64,000 nt of DNA from Paguma larvata. Taxonomy: Eukaryota > Chordata > Mammalia > Carnivora > Viverridae. The stretch lies in NCBI GenBank assembly GCA_030068075.1, contig CM057833.1, positions 49,619,587 through 49,683,586 of the forward strand, read 5' to 3'. The notes under the pieces are model-generated. The model had not been told where the DNA came from, did no database searches, and saw only the letters and a program-made list of their open reading frames with translations. Shown piece after piece: positions 11,401-22,787 of this stretch (positions are counted from its first letter, which is position 1; the number at the start of each line of letters is the position of its first letter). The translations under genes were made by a program, and so were the position numbers.

Positions 11401-11532
11401 CTTTTTTTTTTTAAGTAGGCTTCACGCCCAGTGTGGAGCCCAACGCGGGACTTGAACTTACAACACTGAGATCAAGACCTGAGCTGAGATCAAGAGTCAG
11501 ATGCTTAACCAACTGAGCCATCCAGGCACCCC
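11401..11532 (-). mobile_element. Older carnivore SINE, minus orientation
   Basis: Poly(T), AAGTAGGCTTCACGCCCAGTG, GAGATCAAGACCTGAGC and final GAGCCATCCAGGCACCCC. Flanks GAGAGACACTTTT and GAGTGATACTTTT look like an aged duplication. Confidence 0.85.
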
Positions 11533-12044
11533 TGAGTGATACTTTTAATAACATTGAGAGAAAGAGGTATCTTTCATCTGCTCCCTCAGGAGGAAAGAAA
11601 AGGATGGAAATCCATGTAGCAGAGAGGTAGAAATAAGAGAAACTGAAGGAGCTACATTCCAATAGCATTCCATTTTTTTTTTTTAATAAATATAACCCTG
11701 TGATGCTGGCATATTCGTTTCCTATCACTACATAACCAAAGGTAACCATCATCATACGTTTGTCATATTACGCAACCTGTCAAAGGAGCAACTACCTCAT
11801 TGTATCCTGCCCACTCATTTGGGGGGTGCTTATATGGAACATGCACATCTGGGGCAGGGATTTGGGAGGCCATCTTAGAATCTTGCCTACCATAACTAGG
11901 AACTGGTTCAATCTGTGAACTAAGAGATAAGGCCTTGGCTGGGGACCCAGGGGGTATATTAAAAATTTACTAAGAGACACAGAGAGTGAAATGGGGAAGG
12001 TGCTGAAAGTCCCAGTCCCTTTTGATACGGTTGGAGCAGGGAGC
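11533..12044. other. Unique sequence, no gene seen
   Basis: Contains scattered words of an old LTR-like repeat (CGTTTCCTATCACTACATAACC) but no bounded element and no exon that I can support. Confidence 0.35.
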
Positions 12045-12170
12045 TGGAAATCAGAAAGACGAGATTAGTTCCTGCTCTGCCACAATCTTACTGTGTGACT
12101 TTGACCAAATCACAACCATTCGGGGCCTCTTTTTCCTCAGCTATAGAATAAAAGTGATGAAACCAGATGA
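12045..12170 (+). repeat. MIR, plus orientation
   Basis: TTCCTGCTCTGCCACAATC, TGTGTGACTTTGACCAAATC and TTTTTCCTCAGCTATAGAAT give the MIR core in order. Confidence 0.7.
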
Positions 12171-12544
12171 GTGTTAAGGCAAATACAAATTCTCTGTTAT
12201 CAGCATCATGTGACGCTGGGACAAGTATGAAAAAGAGTTGTAGAATAGTCTTTTTCAAAACGTTTTAAAGAATTGCATAACCTGCTCTATTCAGGGACTA
12301 CTAGGAATAGCCTTGCTTAATGGTAGGGGAAGAGTAAATGATTACCCCCCTTAAAAATGCTGCCAAACCCCATAATTATGTGATTCAAAAAATAGAATTT
12401 TATCTCCTACCTTAGTTCTGGTATTTGCTATTTTCATCTATCTACAATTTGCTTTAAAGTTCATTGCTTTCTTTACTGGTTTAGCTACAGAGTAATACTT
12501 GTTTGATTTACAATAGGCAGGATATTCCATCAAGACAATTCTGA

Positions 12545-12756
12545 GGGGCACCTGGGTGGCTCAGTCGGTTAAGCGGCCGACTTTGGCTCAGGTCATGATC
12601 TTACGGTCTGTGAGTTCAAGCCCCGCATCGGGCTCTGTGCTGGTGGCTCAGAGCCTGGAGCCTGCTTCAGATTCTGTGTCTGCCTGTCTCTCTGCTCCTC
12701 CCTGCTCACGCTCTGTCTCTCTGTCTCTCAAAAATAAATAAACATTAAAAAAAAAA
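12545..12756 (+). mobile_element. Felid SINE (plus)
   Basis: Full-length copy close to the family consensus. Perfect 13-bp duplication AAGACAATTCTGA at 12532-12544 and 12757-12769. Confidence 0.95.
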
Positions 12757-12845
12757 AAGACAATTCTGAATCAGATTCTGACTCTGCTTCTGTCTCTCCT
12801 GCTGGCATTTTAATAAATTACCTAACTAATATCACTGAATTTATT

Positions 12846-12953
12846 TTCTTAAGTTTTATTTAAGTAATCTCTATACCCAACATGGGGCTCGAACTCATGA
12901 TCCCAAGATCAAGGGTCACATGCTCTTCCAACTGAGCTAGCCAGCCACCCCCC
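12846..12953 (-). mobile_element. Older carnivore SINE, minus orientation
   Basis: AAGTAATCTCTATACCCAAC...GAGCTAGCCAGCCACCCCC. Aged flanks TAATATCACTGAATTTA and TAATATCAGTAAATTTA. Confidence 0.85.
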
Positions 12954-12969
12954 TAATATCAGTAAATTT

Positions 12970-13369
12970 AATATTCTCTACTTCTCAAAACAGAGATTAT
13001 GACAGATATTTCTGAAAGATTTCATGAAATACTTGATTCTACAAAAAATAGTTTAAAATCTATAAGTAGAAAGAACTTAAATATGGCTATAATAGTTTAC
13101 TTTTATTTGGCGTGTTTCTTCAAAATACATTTTTTATTGTAAGAATTACTTAGCCCATTATGATTGCAGCTCTATACATTTGCATACTGTTACTTTTCTC
13201 TATATAATGTATTTGTAAATCAGAGACCTAGAAGGAAACTGTGACTTTATCTGGCTCAGCTGAAGTAGAATAAAATGATTTCAACTAAAACCATTCAAGA
13301 AGTATCATAACCAGATACAAAACTCAGGTCTCTATATTCCATTGAAATGTTATTTCCATGACTCCATGG
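12970..13369. other. Unique AT-rich sequence
   Basis: No repeat, exon or promoter signal is recognised. Confidence 0.35.
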
Positions 13370-14108
13370 TCCCATTCATTCATTGACCTATTCGCTTACT
13401 GAGTAAAATATCTTTTGAGTGCTACTCTGTGCCGAGGTTTGTGCCAGGGCATAATGACATGCTATTAACGAGAAAATAACCCTTGCTCTCCAGGAAGTTG
13501 ATAGGGCAGCGGTGCGGAGGGAAGTAGACAAGTAAACAGGAAATTCTTTGACAAAAGTATGCACAGAATACTGTAGGAATACATAAGAGAGAACTATAAC
13601 CAATTCTTGGGTGGGCAAGAAATCCTAAAAGGATTTAGAAGGTGACCTGAATCCTAAAAGGCAAGTAGAAACTAACCAGACAGAGAAACTAGTGAGTGTG
13701 GGGAATAAGCGGTCCAGGAAGAATAAACAGTATGTTTATGCACTGAGGGATGAAAGCTTGGCTTATTCTATGAAACTGCAAATGGTTCCAAGTGATTTGA
13801 GCTCAACATACAAGGTAGGGAATGATAAGAAGTGAGACTGGAGAGATAAAGCAGAGGCCGATTCATGAAGGGTTTGGTATGCTAGGCTGAGGAATATGAA
13901 GTACACACTGAAAGAAATGGCATGGAAAGTGGAGGATCCGAGGGAATAGTCTGATCACATGTGAAGTCTACGATGATTACTCTGACTTTAATGAAGAAAA
14001 CAGATTGAAGAGAAGTTAAAAGTGTGGACGGAAAGACTAATCAAAAGGTTGCTGTGTTAATCCAAGGTATTACTCTGTAGATCTGGTTACTGTAATAGAA
14101 ACCCAAAT
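13370..14108 (+). repeat. Old interspersed repeat (L2-like), left part
   Basis: GAGTGCTACTCTGTGCCGAGG, AACCCTTGCTCTCCAGGAAG and TGATCACATGTGAAGTC follow a common, much-diverged mammalian repeat. A similar text resumes at 16771-16960, beyond an L1, so the two look like halves of one repeat. Exact family uncertain. Confidence 0.45.
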
Positions 14109-14125
14109 AAAAGCAGTATGCATGA

Positions 14126-14387
14126 CTTTATTTTCTTCCTTTCTTTCTTTCTTTCTCTCTCTCTCTTTTTCTTTCTCTCTTTCTTTCTTTCTTTCTTTAG
14201 AGAGAGCATGTGCACATGCGTGAGCACCAATGGGGGAGGGGCAGGAAAGAGAGCGAGAATCTATTTTTTTTTCTTAAGCAGACTCCATGGTCAGCGTGGA
14301 GCCCCATGCAGGGGTCAATCTCACGACTCTGGGATAATGACCTGAGCCAAAATCAAGAGTCAGATGCTCAGTCGCCCGAGGTGCCCC
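14126..14387 (-). mobile_element. Felid/carnivore SINE with an expanded CTTT tail
   Basis: Inverted older-type SINE whose poly(T) tail has become a (CTTT/CTCT)n tract at about 14130-14200. A 17-bp duplication with one mismatch (AAAAGCAGTATGCATGA 14109-14125, AAAAGCAGTGTGCATGA 14388-14404) shows that tract and element entered together. Confidence 0.9.
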
Positions 14388-14744
14388 AAAAGCAGTGTGC
14401 ATGATATTAAAGTTTTTTACTCACTTAGTCTGGGCATGAGCAATCCAGAGCTGGTCAGGCAGCAGTTCCACACCACGGATTCTCAGGTGTGGAACCTCAT
14501 CTGTATGTTCCAAGATGGTTCACCTTTACCGCATATGCATTACAGCCTGAGATACTGAAAAATTAAGTGTATGACCTGGAATTTCCTCATCCTGTCAGTG
14601 CATATCCCATTAGGCAGAATTTAGACACCTGACCATTGCCTACTGCAAGGACAACTAAGAAATGTAGTTTTTATTCTGTGAGGCCATGTGCCCAGTTTAA
14701 AAATAGGGGCTTATTACCATAAATAAAGGGGAGAATAAATTTTC

Positions 14745-16770
14745 CAGGACATATCATGCTAAGTAAAAAATATAAAGGACCCCAAACCATCTATAGAGTC
14801 AACACAATCGCCATCAAAATACCAATGGCATTCTTCATAAAAAAGAAAAAAAAATACACAATCCTAAAATGGGTATGAAACCACAAAAGACCCAGAATAG
14901 CCAAAGCACTCCTGAGGAAAAAGAACAAAGCTGGAGGTATCACACTTCCTGGTTTCAAACTCTACGATGAAGGTCAGTAATAAAAATAGTATGGTACTGG
15001 CACAAAAATGGACACATAGCTCAATGGAACAGAATAGAGAGCTCAGAATTAAACCCTTGCTTATATGGGGTTTAAGCAACTGATATTTGACAAAGTAGCC
15101 AATGAGGAAAGAATAATTGCTTCAACAAATGGTGTTAGGAAAACTAGATAAGCATATATACAGCAATGAATTGGAACACTATTTCACAACACCCACTAAA
15201 ATTCACTCAAAATGAATCAAGGACTTAAACATAAGACCAAATACTATAAAAGTCCTAGAAAATGTAGGGAAGAAACTCCCTTAACATTGCTTTTGGCAAT
15301 GATTTTTTGGATATGACATCAAAAACACAAAAAACAAAAAACAGCAGTCAACAAATGGGGCTACCTCAATCTTAAAAGCTTTTGTATAGCAAAAGAAACA
15401 ATTAACAAAATGAAAAGACAACCTAAAGAATGTGGGAACATTTTTGTAAGCCATATATCGAATAAGCAGTTAATGTCCAAAATAAATAAAGAACTCAAAC
15501 AACTCAGTAACAAAAAAACAACCCAATTAAAAAATGGGTAGAAGAAGGGTGCCTGGGAGGCTCAGTCAGCTAAGCGTCCAACTTTGGCTCAGGTCATGAT
15601 CTCACGGTTTGTGGGTTCAAGCTCCACGTTGGGCTCTGTGTTAGCAGCTTGGAGTCTGGAGCCTGCTTCAGATTCTGTGTCTCTCTCTCTCTCTGCCCCT
15701 CCCCCACTTGCTCACCCGCGCATTCCCTCTCTCTCTCTCAAAGATAAATAAAAATTAAAAAAATATTTTTTAAATGAGTAGAAGAACTAAATGGACATTT
15801 TTCCAAAGAAGTCATCCAAATATCCAACAGGTACATGAAAAGACACTCAGCATCGCTAATCATCAGGGAAGTGCAGACTGGAAACCTCACTGAGATAATA
15901 TCTCACATCTTTTAGAATGGCTATAATGAAGAAGACAAGAGATAACAAGTGTTGGCTAGGATGTAGAGAAAAGGGAACCCTTGTGCACTGTTCGTGGGAA
16001 GGTAAAGTGGTGCAGCCACTATGAAAAACAGTAGGGAGGTTCCTCAAAAAATTAAAAATAAAACTACCATATGATCCAGCAATTTCACTTCTGGATATTT
16101 ATCCAAAGAAAATGAAAGCACTAGCTTGAAGAGATGTCTGTGCCACCGTGTTCACTGTAGCATTACTTAACAATAGCCAAGATATGGAAATAACTTACAT
16201 GTCCACTGATAGATGTATCGATGAAGAAAATGCGATAAACATTTACAAGGGAATATTATTCAACCATGAGACAGAAGGACATTTCGTCATTTGCAACAAT
16301 ATTGATGGAATTTGACCATATTATGCTAAGTGAAATAAGTCAGAGAAAGACAAGTACTCTATGATATCACTTATATGTGGAATTTTAGAAAGGCAAACAT
16401 GTAAAAACAGAGACTAAAATGATTAACAGGGCATGGGGTGTGAGGAGACAGGACAGACATTGTTTAAGGGTATATAATTATTTATTGTTTAACAGTACAA
16501 TACGTAATAAATAAGCCCCAGATATAAAATGCACAGTACAGTGAATATAGACAATAATATTGTTTTATAATCATCAAACTTGCCAAAAGACTAGAACTTC
16601 ATTATTCTAGCTACTAAAAAGAAAAGATAGTTATGTTCTATGATAGAAGTGCTAATTATTGCTACAATGGCAATCGGATTACAATATATAAATGTATTAA
16701 GAACATGTTGTACACCTTAAATTTATACAATATTATGTGTTGAATATATTTCAATGAAAAAGAAAAGGAC
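14745..16770 (+). mobile_element. Old L1 3' segment, interrupted by a SINE
   Basis: Sense L1 ORF2 and 3' UTR words run in order: ACAATCGCCATCAAAATACC, GACCCAGAATAGCCAAAGC, GATATTTGACAAAGTAGCC, ATTATGCTAAGTGAAATAAG and TACACCTTAAATTTATACAA. No intact reading frame. Split by a SINE at 15547-15772. Confidence 0.88.
15547..15772 (+). mobile_element. Felid SINE inside the L1
   Basis: GGGTGCCTGGGAGGCTCAGTC head and AGATAAATAAAAATT tail. Flanks AATGGGTAGAAGAA and AATGAGTAGAAGAA are an aged duplication of L1 sequence. Confidence 0.92.
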
Positions 16771-16960
16771 CTGACCTAAGGGAGCGGCAGTAAAAATGAA
16801 AAGAAGTGGACAAGTGTGTGAGGTAATTAGGAGGTAGAGTTGACTCAGATTGACTATGGAAACTGAGGGACAGGATGAAGCCAGAAATGATACACAGGTT
16901 TCTGACTTGGGTACCTGGGTGGATGATGGTGAGTAACATTTACTGAGTAAGAGCACAAAA
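16771..16960 (+). repeat. Old interspersed repeat, right part
   Basis: Words such as AATTAGGAGGTAGAGTTGAC and TTTCTGACTTGGGTACCTGG continue the repeat begun at 13370, displaced by the L1. Confidence 0.4.
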
Positions 16961-16989
16961 GAAGAGATTTAATGGGGGAAATAAAGAAT

Positions 16990-17122
16990 TCAGTGGCACC
17001 AAATAGCTCAGTTGGTTAGTGTCTGACTCTTGATCTTAGTGCACTTCTTGATCTCAGGGTCATTAGCGGAAGCCCTACGGTGGGCTCAACGCTGGGCGTG
17101 AACCTCACCTCAAAAAAAAATC
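16990..17122 (+). mobile_element. Older carnivore SINE, degenerate
   Basis: GTGGCACCAAATAGCTCAG...GACTCTTGATCTTAG...GGGTCATTAGCGGAAGCCC, with the central DTGATCTT word repeated. A diverged copy ending in A9. Confidence 0.7.
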
Positions 17123-17964
17123 AGTTTTGCACAAATGCAAGAGACAGAGCAGTCTGAATACTTAATTCCCTAAGAGCCAATAGGAGAGCATTTTATTTAG
17201 GCAATACTGCTTAGGAGTAGAAAAACAAATCACTTGATGTTTATTGTGTCAGTGCCAAAACTCAAACCATGCAGTAATAAGGAATCCCTGATTGTCTGGA
17301 CTGACCAGATACATATTTTCAGTCATTTAGATGATGCACTTGATGTATTCTTACAGCTTCCATCGTGGGTGAACATTCCAGTCCAAAAGAACTCCCATCT
17401 CTGCTCAGACTGGCTCCTTGTATGTACTTTCCATAATAGAATGCTGAAGCACGGAGTTCTTAAAATCTACAAACAGCTCAGTAGGGCTTTGCAAAAACAC
17501 ATTGTTTCCACTTATTAGCACAAAAGAATTGTTTTGGTGTTCATTCTTTAACTCCAGTTTTATTTGTATTGTTCCTGTTGGGTAGGTTTTGTTTAAGAAT
17601 GGTATAAACCATAAAAGCACCAAGAGACAAAAGGAAGAGTCTAACCTGCTTTGCACTAAAACGTCTGTTTTCAAATAAATAAATAAATAGTCTGTTTGCA
17701 GAGAAAATCACCTTTGTTAAAGATCAAGTTTAGGTTGTCCGAGCAAGTGGGCTTTCTAATACTGAGTCCAGAATTATTCAGACCTACCTACCTACCCAGT
17801 TGCAGGCAGTGTAGGAACTGGGGAGACTCCTCGTCTATCCCCATTATGGGCAGTGCCTGTCCCTGGAAGAGCAGAGAGATAATACACGTTCTTCTTTTCA
17901 GCTATATTCCAAGAAGAAGCTGAGCTGTCCATGCCCAATTTCTTTTTTCCACCGTCACCCCCAG
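17123..17964. other. Unique SINE-free sequence upstream of a candidate exon
   Basis: Nothing named is recognised. Overlapping frames at 17234-17518 (+) and 17405-17674 (-) are shadows of each other and have no splice support. Confidence 0.35.
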
Positions 17965-18099
17965 GGTGGAATGAGTGCAGAGTTGGCAGAAGATCAGAAG
18001 CATTATACTAATATACACACCAATGGGCTCTCATCAAATGGAAGAAACCTCGGAGGCAGGAAAGAAGTATCTTCAGTAACACTGATAGCATACTCACAG
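17965..18099 (+). CDS. Candidate ATG-containing exon, gene not recognised
   Basis: A good acceptor (TTCTTTTTTCCACCGTCACCCCCAG in two overlapping pyrimidine runs) ends at 17964. The exon holds an ATG at 17971 with G at -3, then an open frame of 43 codons to a CAG|GTTAAA donor at 18099/18100, ending in phase 0. The peptide starts MSAELAEDQKHYTNIHTNG and is hydrophilic with no signal peptide or membrane span. It lies in a 2.4-kb pocket without recent SINEs, as expected around an exon, and would fit as exon 2 of a gene whose non-coding exon 1 is in the CpG-rich left edge. The donor is weaker than average and I do not recognise the protein, so this stays a prediction. Confidence 0.3.
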
Positions 18100-18537
18100 G
18101 TTAAATACATCTATTTGCCTATCTAGAAAGTCCCAATTGTTTGATTTATAGCTCTTTCTAATATTCTTGATAAAAATTTATTTTTTCCTTTGCCTTATCA
18201 AGTTCAAGAAATTACCCTGCCTATACTTAGAGTTTTAATAGTATCATCACTTTATCATTACAAAGCAATTATACTAAGCACCTACCTGTATGTAACCTTG
18301 GGATAGATACTTTAATCTCATATTTTATCACTGCTATGATTTCAAGAGAGGACATTTATTTTAACAGATTATGAAAGATGAGGGTATAGATGAGCTCAAT
18401 GCTAATGAAAGCTCCCAAAGGCCTTTATCTATCTTACTCAGCACTGCTCCCTAGCTTAGTGCCTGGCACATAAAGAGTCTCAATAAATATCTGTTAGATA
18501 ACCGAATATACTTTCCCCAAATCTCACATTTATTTAG

Positions 18538-18675
18538 GTGGTCCGTGTCTCAGTGTTTATAGGAGAGCCTTCATATTTGCAAAGGAGTATGGAAGACTTT
18601 TCACCTGGGAAAATCCTCAGTACTGTTGGATGCTTTAGAGGGAGAAGAAAGCCAAGAAAAGAGGTAGTTAAAAGA
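18538..18675 (+). CDS. Weak candidate 46-codon exon
   Basis: Between an acceptor CTCACATTTATTTAG and a donor AGA|GTAAGT lie exactly 138 bases open in one frame, phase 0 at both ends, which would join in frame to the candidate exon at 17965. The peptide (begins VVRVSVFIGEPSYLQRSMED) is unfamiliar. The acceptor pyrimidine tract is poor. It may be chance. Confidence 0.15.
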
Positions 18676-19549
18676 GTAAGTGTGATGCTCCTTTTCCTAA
18701 CGGATATTTGCCTATATTCTCTCTCTAGCGCTTTCTCCTCTCAACATACTTTCCCCCTCCTCCTCTTTCCTTTCTTTGTACTCTTCTGCTGCTGCTTCTC
18801 CTAGACGCTCCTGTCCTTCTCTTCTTCATCTTCCTCATGGAAAGAGGGACGGGTGGCACGCAGGACAGAGGTATACCAATTTAGAGAGCCTGGTCTCCAC
18901 CAGACAAGTCAGGGATACTCTGGACTGAGGGGACGGAGCACATTGGAGAAATCGAAAGTCCGCAGCTTTCTAAACCAATTGTGATATTGGTATTTCTCAT
19001 CACATTCCTTGCTTGTTAAAGATAGAATAAGAATCATTTTTTTAATTAAAAAAAAAGAATTGAAGCAAGAGATAAACTGATCAAATTATTATTTTAAATA
19101 AACTCTGGCTGGTGGGTGGAAGACAGATTTGAAGGGGTGCAACACTGGAGACTGGGAGAATGTAGATTGTTGGCAGTCATCCAGCCAAGAAATTTCGAGG
19201 GTCTGAGTTGTGCTAGTGATTTTAGGAATGGGAAGGAGGAGACCTTGCTAATTAGTGATGTAAACTGGGTCTTGAAGGACGACGAGGAGTTGACCTGGCA
19301 GAGAAGTGAAAAAAGCCATTCCTAGGCAAGTGGAGAGGCAGGGAGGTGTGGAAAAGCTAGAAATGTTCTAAGAAATAATTAATAAATAATTCAGTGTGAC
19401 AGGAACACAGTATCACTACGAGAGTGTGTGAAACAAAACCAAGAGCTGGACAGTAGTTACACTGCTAAAAACATATTTTACTTAGGAACTATTACATTAG
19501 GAGAAAAGACTCCTCTGTATAGAATTGGCCTCAAGTTAGAATATAAAGA
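18676..19549. other. Mostly unique sequence with an old repeat
   Basis: A CT-rich block at 18715-18830 and an old-repeat-like stretch at 19200-19330 (GGGTCTTGAAGGACGACGAGG, GCCATTCCTAGGCAAGTGG). No further exon is seen. Confidence 0.35.
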
Positions 19550-19790
19550 GGGGCACCTGGGTGGCTCAGTTGGTTAACTGAGTTGGTCCAACTCGTCTTG
19601 ATTTAGGCTGGGCTCATGATCTCCTAGTTCCTGAAGTCAAGCCCCAGGTCGGACTCTGCACTGACAGAGCAGAGCCTGCTTGGGATTCTCAGTATCCCTC
19701 TCTCTCTGCCCTTATCCTGCTAGTGCTCGTGTACACTCTCTCTTTCTCTCACTCTCTCTCTCCCTCAAAATACATAAATAAACTTTAAAA
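19550..19790 (+). mobile_element. Felid SINE (plus)
   Basis: GGGGCACCTGGGTGGCTCAG head, CT tract and ACATAAATAAACTTT tail. Diverged in the middle. Confidence 0.9.
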
Positions 19791-21276
19791 AATGGAACAT
19801 TAAAGTGGGAATGTATAGCCAAGGATGTGGGTGGGGTGGGGAGGTCAGTCAGTAGATGGAAAATTACTAAGAGGGTAGAATCATCTTGCTAAAGTGACCT
19901 AATAGTGTTCTTGCTGAAAGTAGGCCAGAATGATCAGGTATCACCTGGGAGGTGGTGGGGGATGGTGAACTTGACCAGATATCAACAGTGATCAGATGTC
20001 TAGGGTAGGGGATTCCTTCCAAGCTTACTTAGCAGGATTCTTGCTAAAACTGAGCCATGTAAGCCCAACAAAAATGGACCCTGAAGCACAAGGTCAAAGC
20101 CTAGTTGAGAAGAGAGCTTAGAGGAATCTGAATAAAGGTTGGTCAAGGAGAGCATCTTTGTCAGGTAGAGGCAGAATAAAGAGATGTTAGGGTAGTCAAA
20201 ATCCAGTTCACGAAGGGTCTTCTATGTTATACTCAGGAGTTTGGTCTCCTTGATAGCTTATGCTTGCATACTCCCCACATCCACCTTTCTCTCCTTTTGT
20301 AAGAAAGAGGCTCTGAACCCCAAGGGATGCAATAAAATGAAGGAGTCCTTGGTGGGAGGGCCAGAGCTCCTCCAGAAATACTCAGAACCATAATCAAGAA
20401 TCCTTACACTGGGAGGGCCTGTAGTTCCTTTGTGAATGGCCTTTCAATCCAGCAAACCTCATAGCCTAAATTACCACTGAGTGTTATCTGAATATAGGCT
20501 GCCCTTTTAGTCTCTAATTTCATTACATTGACTGAGGCTTTAGCGAGTCTATTGTTGAAAAAGGAAGCATTTGTGCCTCAAGTACAGGAAATCACCAAAC
20601 AATTAACTTCCATGGACTCGTGCAGCCTGGGTCAAATGCCTCAGTGCGATTGTCTTTGTTTCATGTCAAGCTATTGAGGAAATGTTTTGCAGGTCAGAAT
20701 CTTGGCTTTATGTGTTGTTTTGAGTCAATGGGGTCAGCTGCGAGACCTCAAACAGTGATAATTATCTATAGTAAAATGTGAATGTAGCCACCAGCAGTCT
20801 GACAGGAGGAAGGGAAGATTTCAGAGGGGCAGAGAGTTTTCTCTAAAATACACTGTAATTTGGGTATTCAGAGGTGGGAAGGGCCACTTTTATAGGCCAG
20901 GGAGAAACTAGCGTGGGAAGAAAGGGAAAGGAAAATAGTCATTACATTTTGTGGGCAGGGAACTGCTAGGAGGCAAAGTAAGTTGGTGTGTGGGGACACA
21001 AAGGACAGTCTTATGGTTAGGCAGAGGCAGTTGAGGGGGCACTCAAGACTTCTCCAACCAAGAATGTGCCTCACAGAGAAGTGCCAGAGAAGGTCCTCAG
21101 AGCAAAAGCAGGCAAGCACAAAATGACGTGAAATGACAGCAAGGATGAGCTTCCGCAATGTCACGGTATTTCCCAGGAAACCAGTTAGGACGGACCATTT
21201 CGCTAGTTGAAGAAAACTGTATTCATACTCCGGGACAACATTATATATTAAGAAAGTGGGAACTGATTATTCTTAC
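19791..21276. other. Unique sequence, no gene seen
   Basis: About 1.5 kb without recent SINEs. GTTCACGAAGGGTCTTCTATG near 20205 resembles an old L2-like repeat. The minus frame at 20868-21164 (98 codons) lacks splice support and similarity I know. Confidence 0.35.
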
Positions 21277-21279
21277 TAT

Positions 21280-21480
21280 TTTTTTTAAGTTTGTTTACTT
21301 ATTTTGAGAGAGACAGAATGCAAGCAGGAGAAGGACAGAGAAAGAGGGAGAATCTCAACCAGGCTCCACTCCATCAGCCCAGAGCCAGACATGGGGCTAA
21401 AACTCACAAAGCCCTGAGATCATGACCTGAGCTGAAATCAAGAGTTGGACACTTAACCAACGGAGCCACCCAGGCACCCC
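21280..21480 (-). mobile_element. Felid SINE, minus orientation
   Basis: Poly(T), GA tract, ATCATGACCTGAGCTGAAATC and terminal GAGCCACCCAGGCACCCC. Confidence 0.92.
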
Positions 21481-21504
21481 ACCATTATTATTTTTAATGG
21501 AGAA

Positions 21505-21660
21505 GGCAATAGGAGCTAAGGCCACAGGATTGAGATTAGTCAGATCTGGGTATAAATCCTGGCTCTATTATGTACTGTGTCACTTTGCATAAGTTACTTA
21601 ACTTCTCTGGTAACACTTTCCTCATCTGAAAAATGAAATAATGACTCATTCATTTTCCAA
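21505..21660 (+). repeat. MIR, plus orientation
   Basis: AATCCTGGCTCTATTATGTACTG, AAGTTACTTAACTTCTCTGG and TTTCCTCATCTGAAAAATG are classic MIR core words. Confidence 0.8.
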
Positions 21661-21833
21661 AATCTTTGGTGAGCAATGAGGGGGGAGGAAAATAATTCTT
21701 TTTCCCTCTATCCATCTTAGGCTCATTGGCTGGGGCTCTGTAAATTAGAATGGCAAAAGACAGATTAACAGGAGAAAAACAAGCAGAAGTTTATTAACAC
21801 ATGAATTATGCATACATGTGGGAGCACTCGGAG
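21661..21833. other. Short unique stretch
   Basis: No feature recognised. Confidence 0.3.
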
Positions 21834-21847
21834 ATGAGCGATTTAAA

Positions 21848-22094
21848 TTTTTTTTAATGTTTATTTATTCTTGAGAGAGGGAGAGATGGAGTGTGAGCAG
21901 GGGAGGGGCAGAAAGAGAGGGAGACACAGAATCCGAAGCAGGAACCAGGCTCTGAGCTGTCAGCACAGAGACCGATGCAGGGCTCTAACCCACAAACCGT
22001 GAGACCATGACACGAGCTGCAGTCAGTTGCTTAACCAACTGAGCCACCCAGGCACCCCTCTTTTTTTTTTAATTTTTTTTTTAGTGTTTAAGAA
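21848..22094 (-). mobile_element. Felid SINE plus extra poly(T) block within one duplication
   Basis: Inverted SINE ends CCACCCAGGCACCCC at 22058 but is followed by T-rich DNA and AGTGTTTAAGAA before the second flank. Duplications ATGAGCGATTTAAA (21834-21847) and ATGAGCAATTTAAA (22095-22108) enclose both parts. Confidence 0.85.
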
Positions 22095-22439
22095 ATGAGC
22101 AATTTAAAGCGATGATTAGAACTTGGGTTTATCTAGCATCTTAACAAAAAATAAATGAATTTTTAGAGAAGTGACAAGAAAAGGAAAAAGCCTTTGAATT
22201 TCGATTTTGTGGCAGACTGTGAGAAGGCAAACATACAGGGGGGGGGGTGAGGGGACTAATGGAAGAAGGTAAGGGCTACTTAACAGTTTTTATATGGATT
22301 CCTCTGACTGAATACAGATGTAGAGTTTTCTCTCATGATTAACTTTTGTCCTGCCAGGCAAAGAAAGGAGGGGAAATACCTTTACAAATTTAGGTCCGAC
22401 TTTTATGCAAATAAGGGGAGGGCAAAGAGTTTTACGTTT

Positions 22440-22578
22440 TGTATTTTTTAGTAGGCTTGCTCAGGGGCCCAACATGGGGCTTGAACTCTTGACCCTGAGA
22501 TGGAGATCTAAGTTGAGATCAAGACCTGAGCTGACATCAAGAGACAAATGCTTAACCAACTGAGCCATCCAGGCACCC
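22440..22578 (-). mobile_element. Older carnivore SINE, minus orientation
   Basis: TTTTTTAGTAGGCTTGCTCAGG, GGGGCTTGAACTCTTGACC and final GAGCCATCCAGGCACCCC. AAAGAGTTTT flanks both sides. Confidence 0.85.
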
Positions 22579-22787
22579 CAAAGAGTTTTTCTTATATCTG
22601 CTTCTTGTCAATTGCTTTCAGTTCAAAACCAGTGGCTTATTCTGGGGTGGCATGTTTGCCACTCTTCAGAAGCTACTATGTGAACAGGACAAGTAAGATC
22701 CCTACTTTTGAGATGCTTACATGCTAGGTGGGAGTGTAGAAGGAGAGAAAAACAATAAATAAGTAAACAAAAAATGAGATGACTTTA

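Noticed and set aside
12556..12741. A recurring ~60-codon open frame (MAQSVKR...AQVMI...SLEPASDS) found more than ten times, e.g. here and at 9919, 31099, 53047, 61253
   Set aside because: It is the read-through of the SINE head and body. All copies coincide with SINEs, start at the same TGGCTCAG context and end in the A-tail. Not a gene family.
14745..16770. Intact L1 reverse transcriptase gene
   Set aside because: Frequent stops and frameshifts and only the 3' part is present. An old dead copy.
20868..21164. 98-codon minus-strand frame with cysteines and leucines
   Set aside because: No splice support and no domain that I recognise. Length is within chance for this window.
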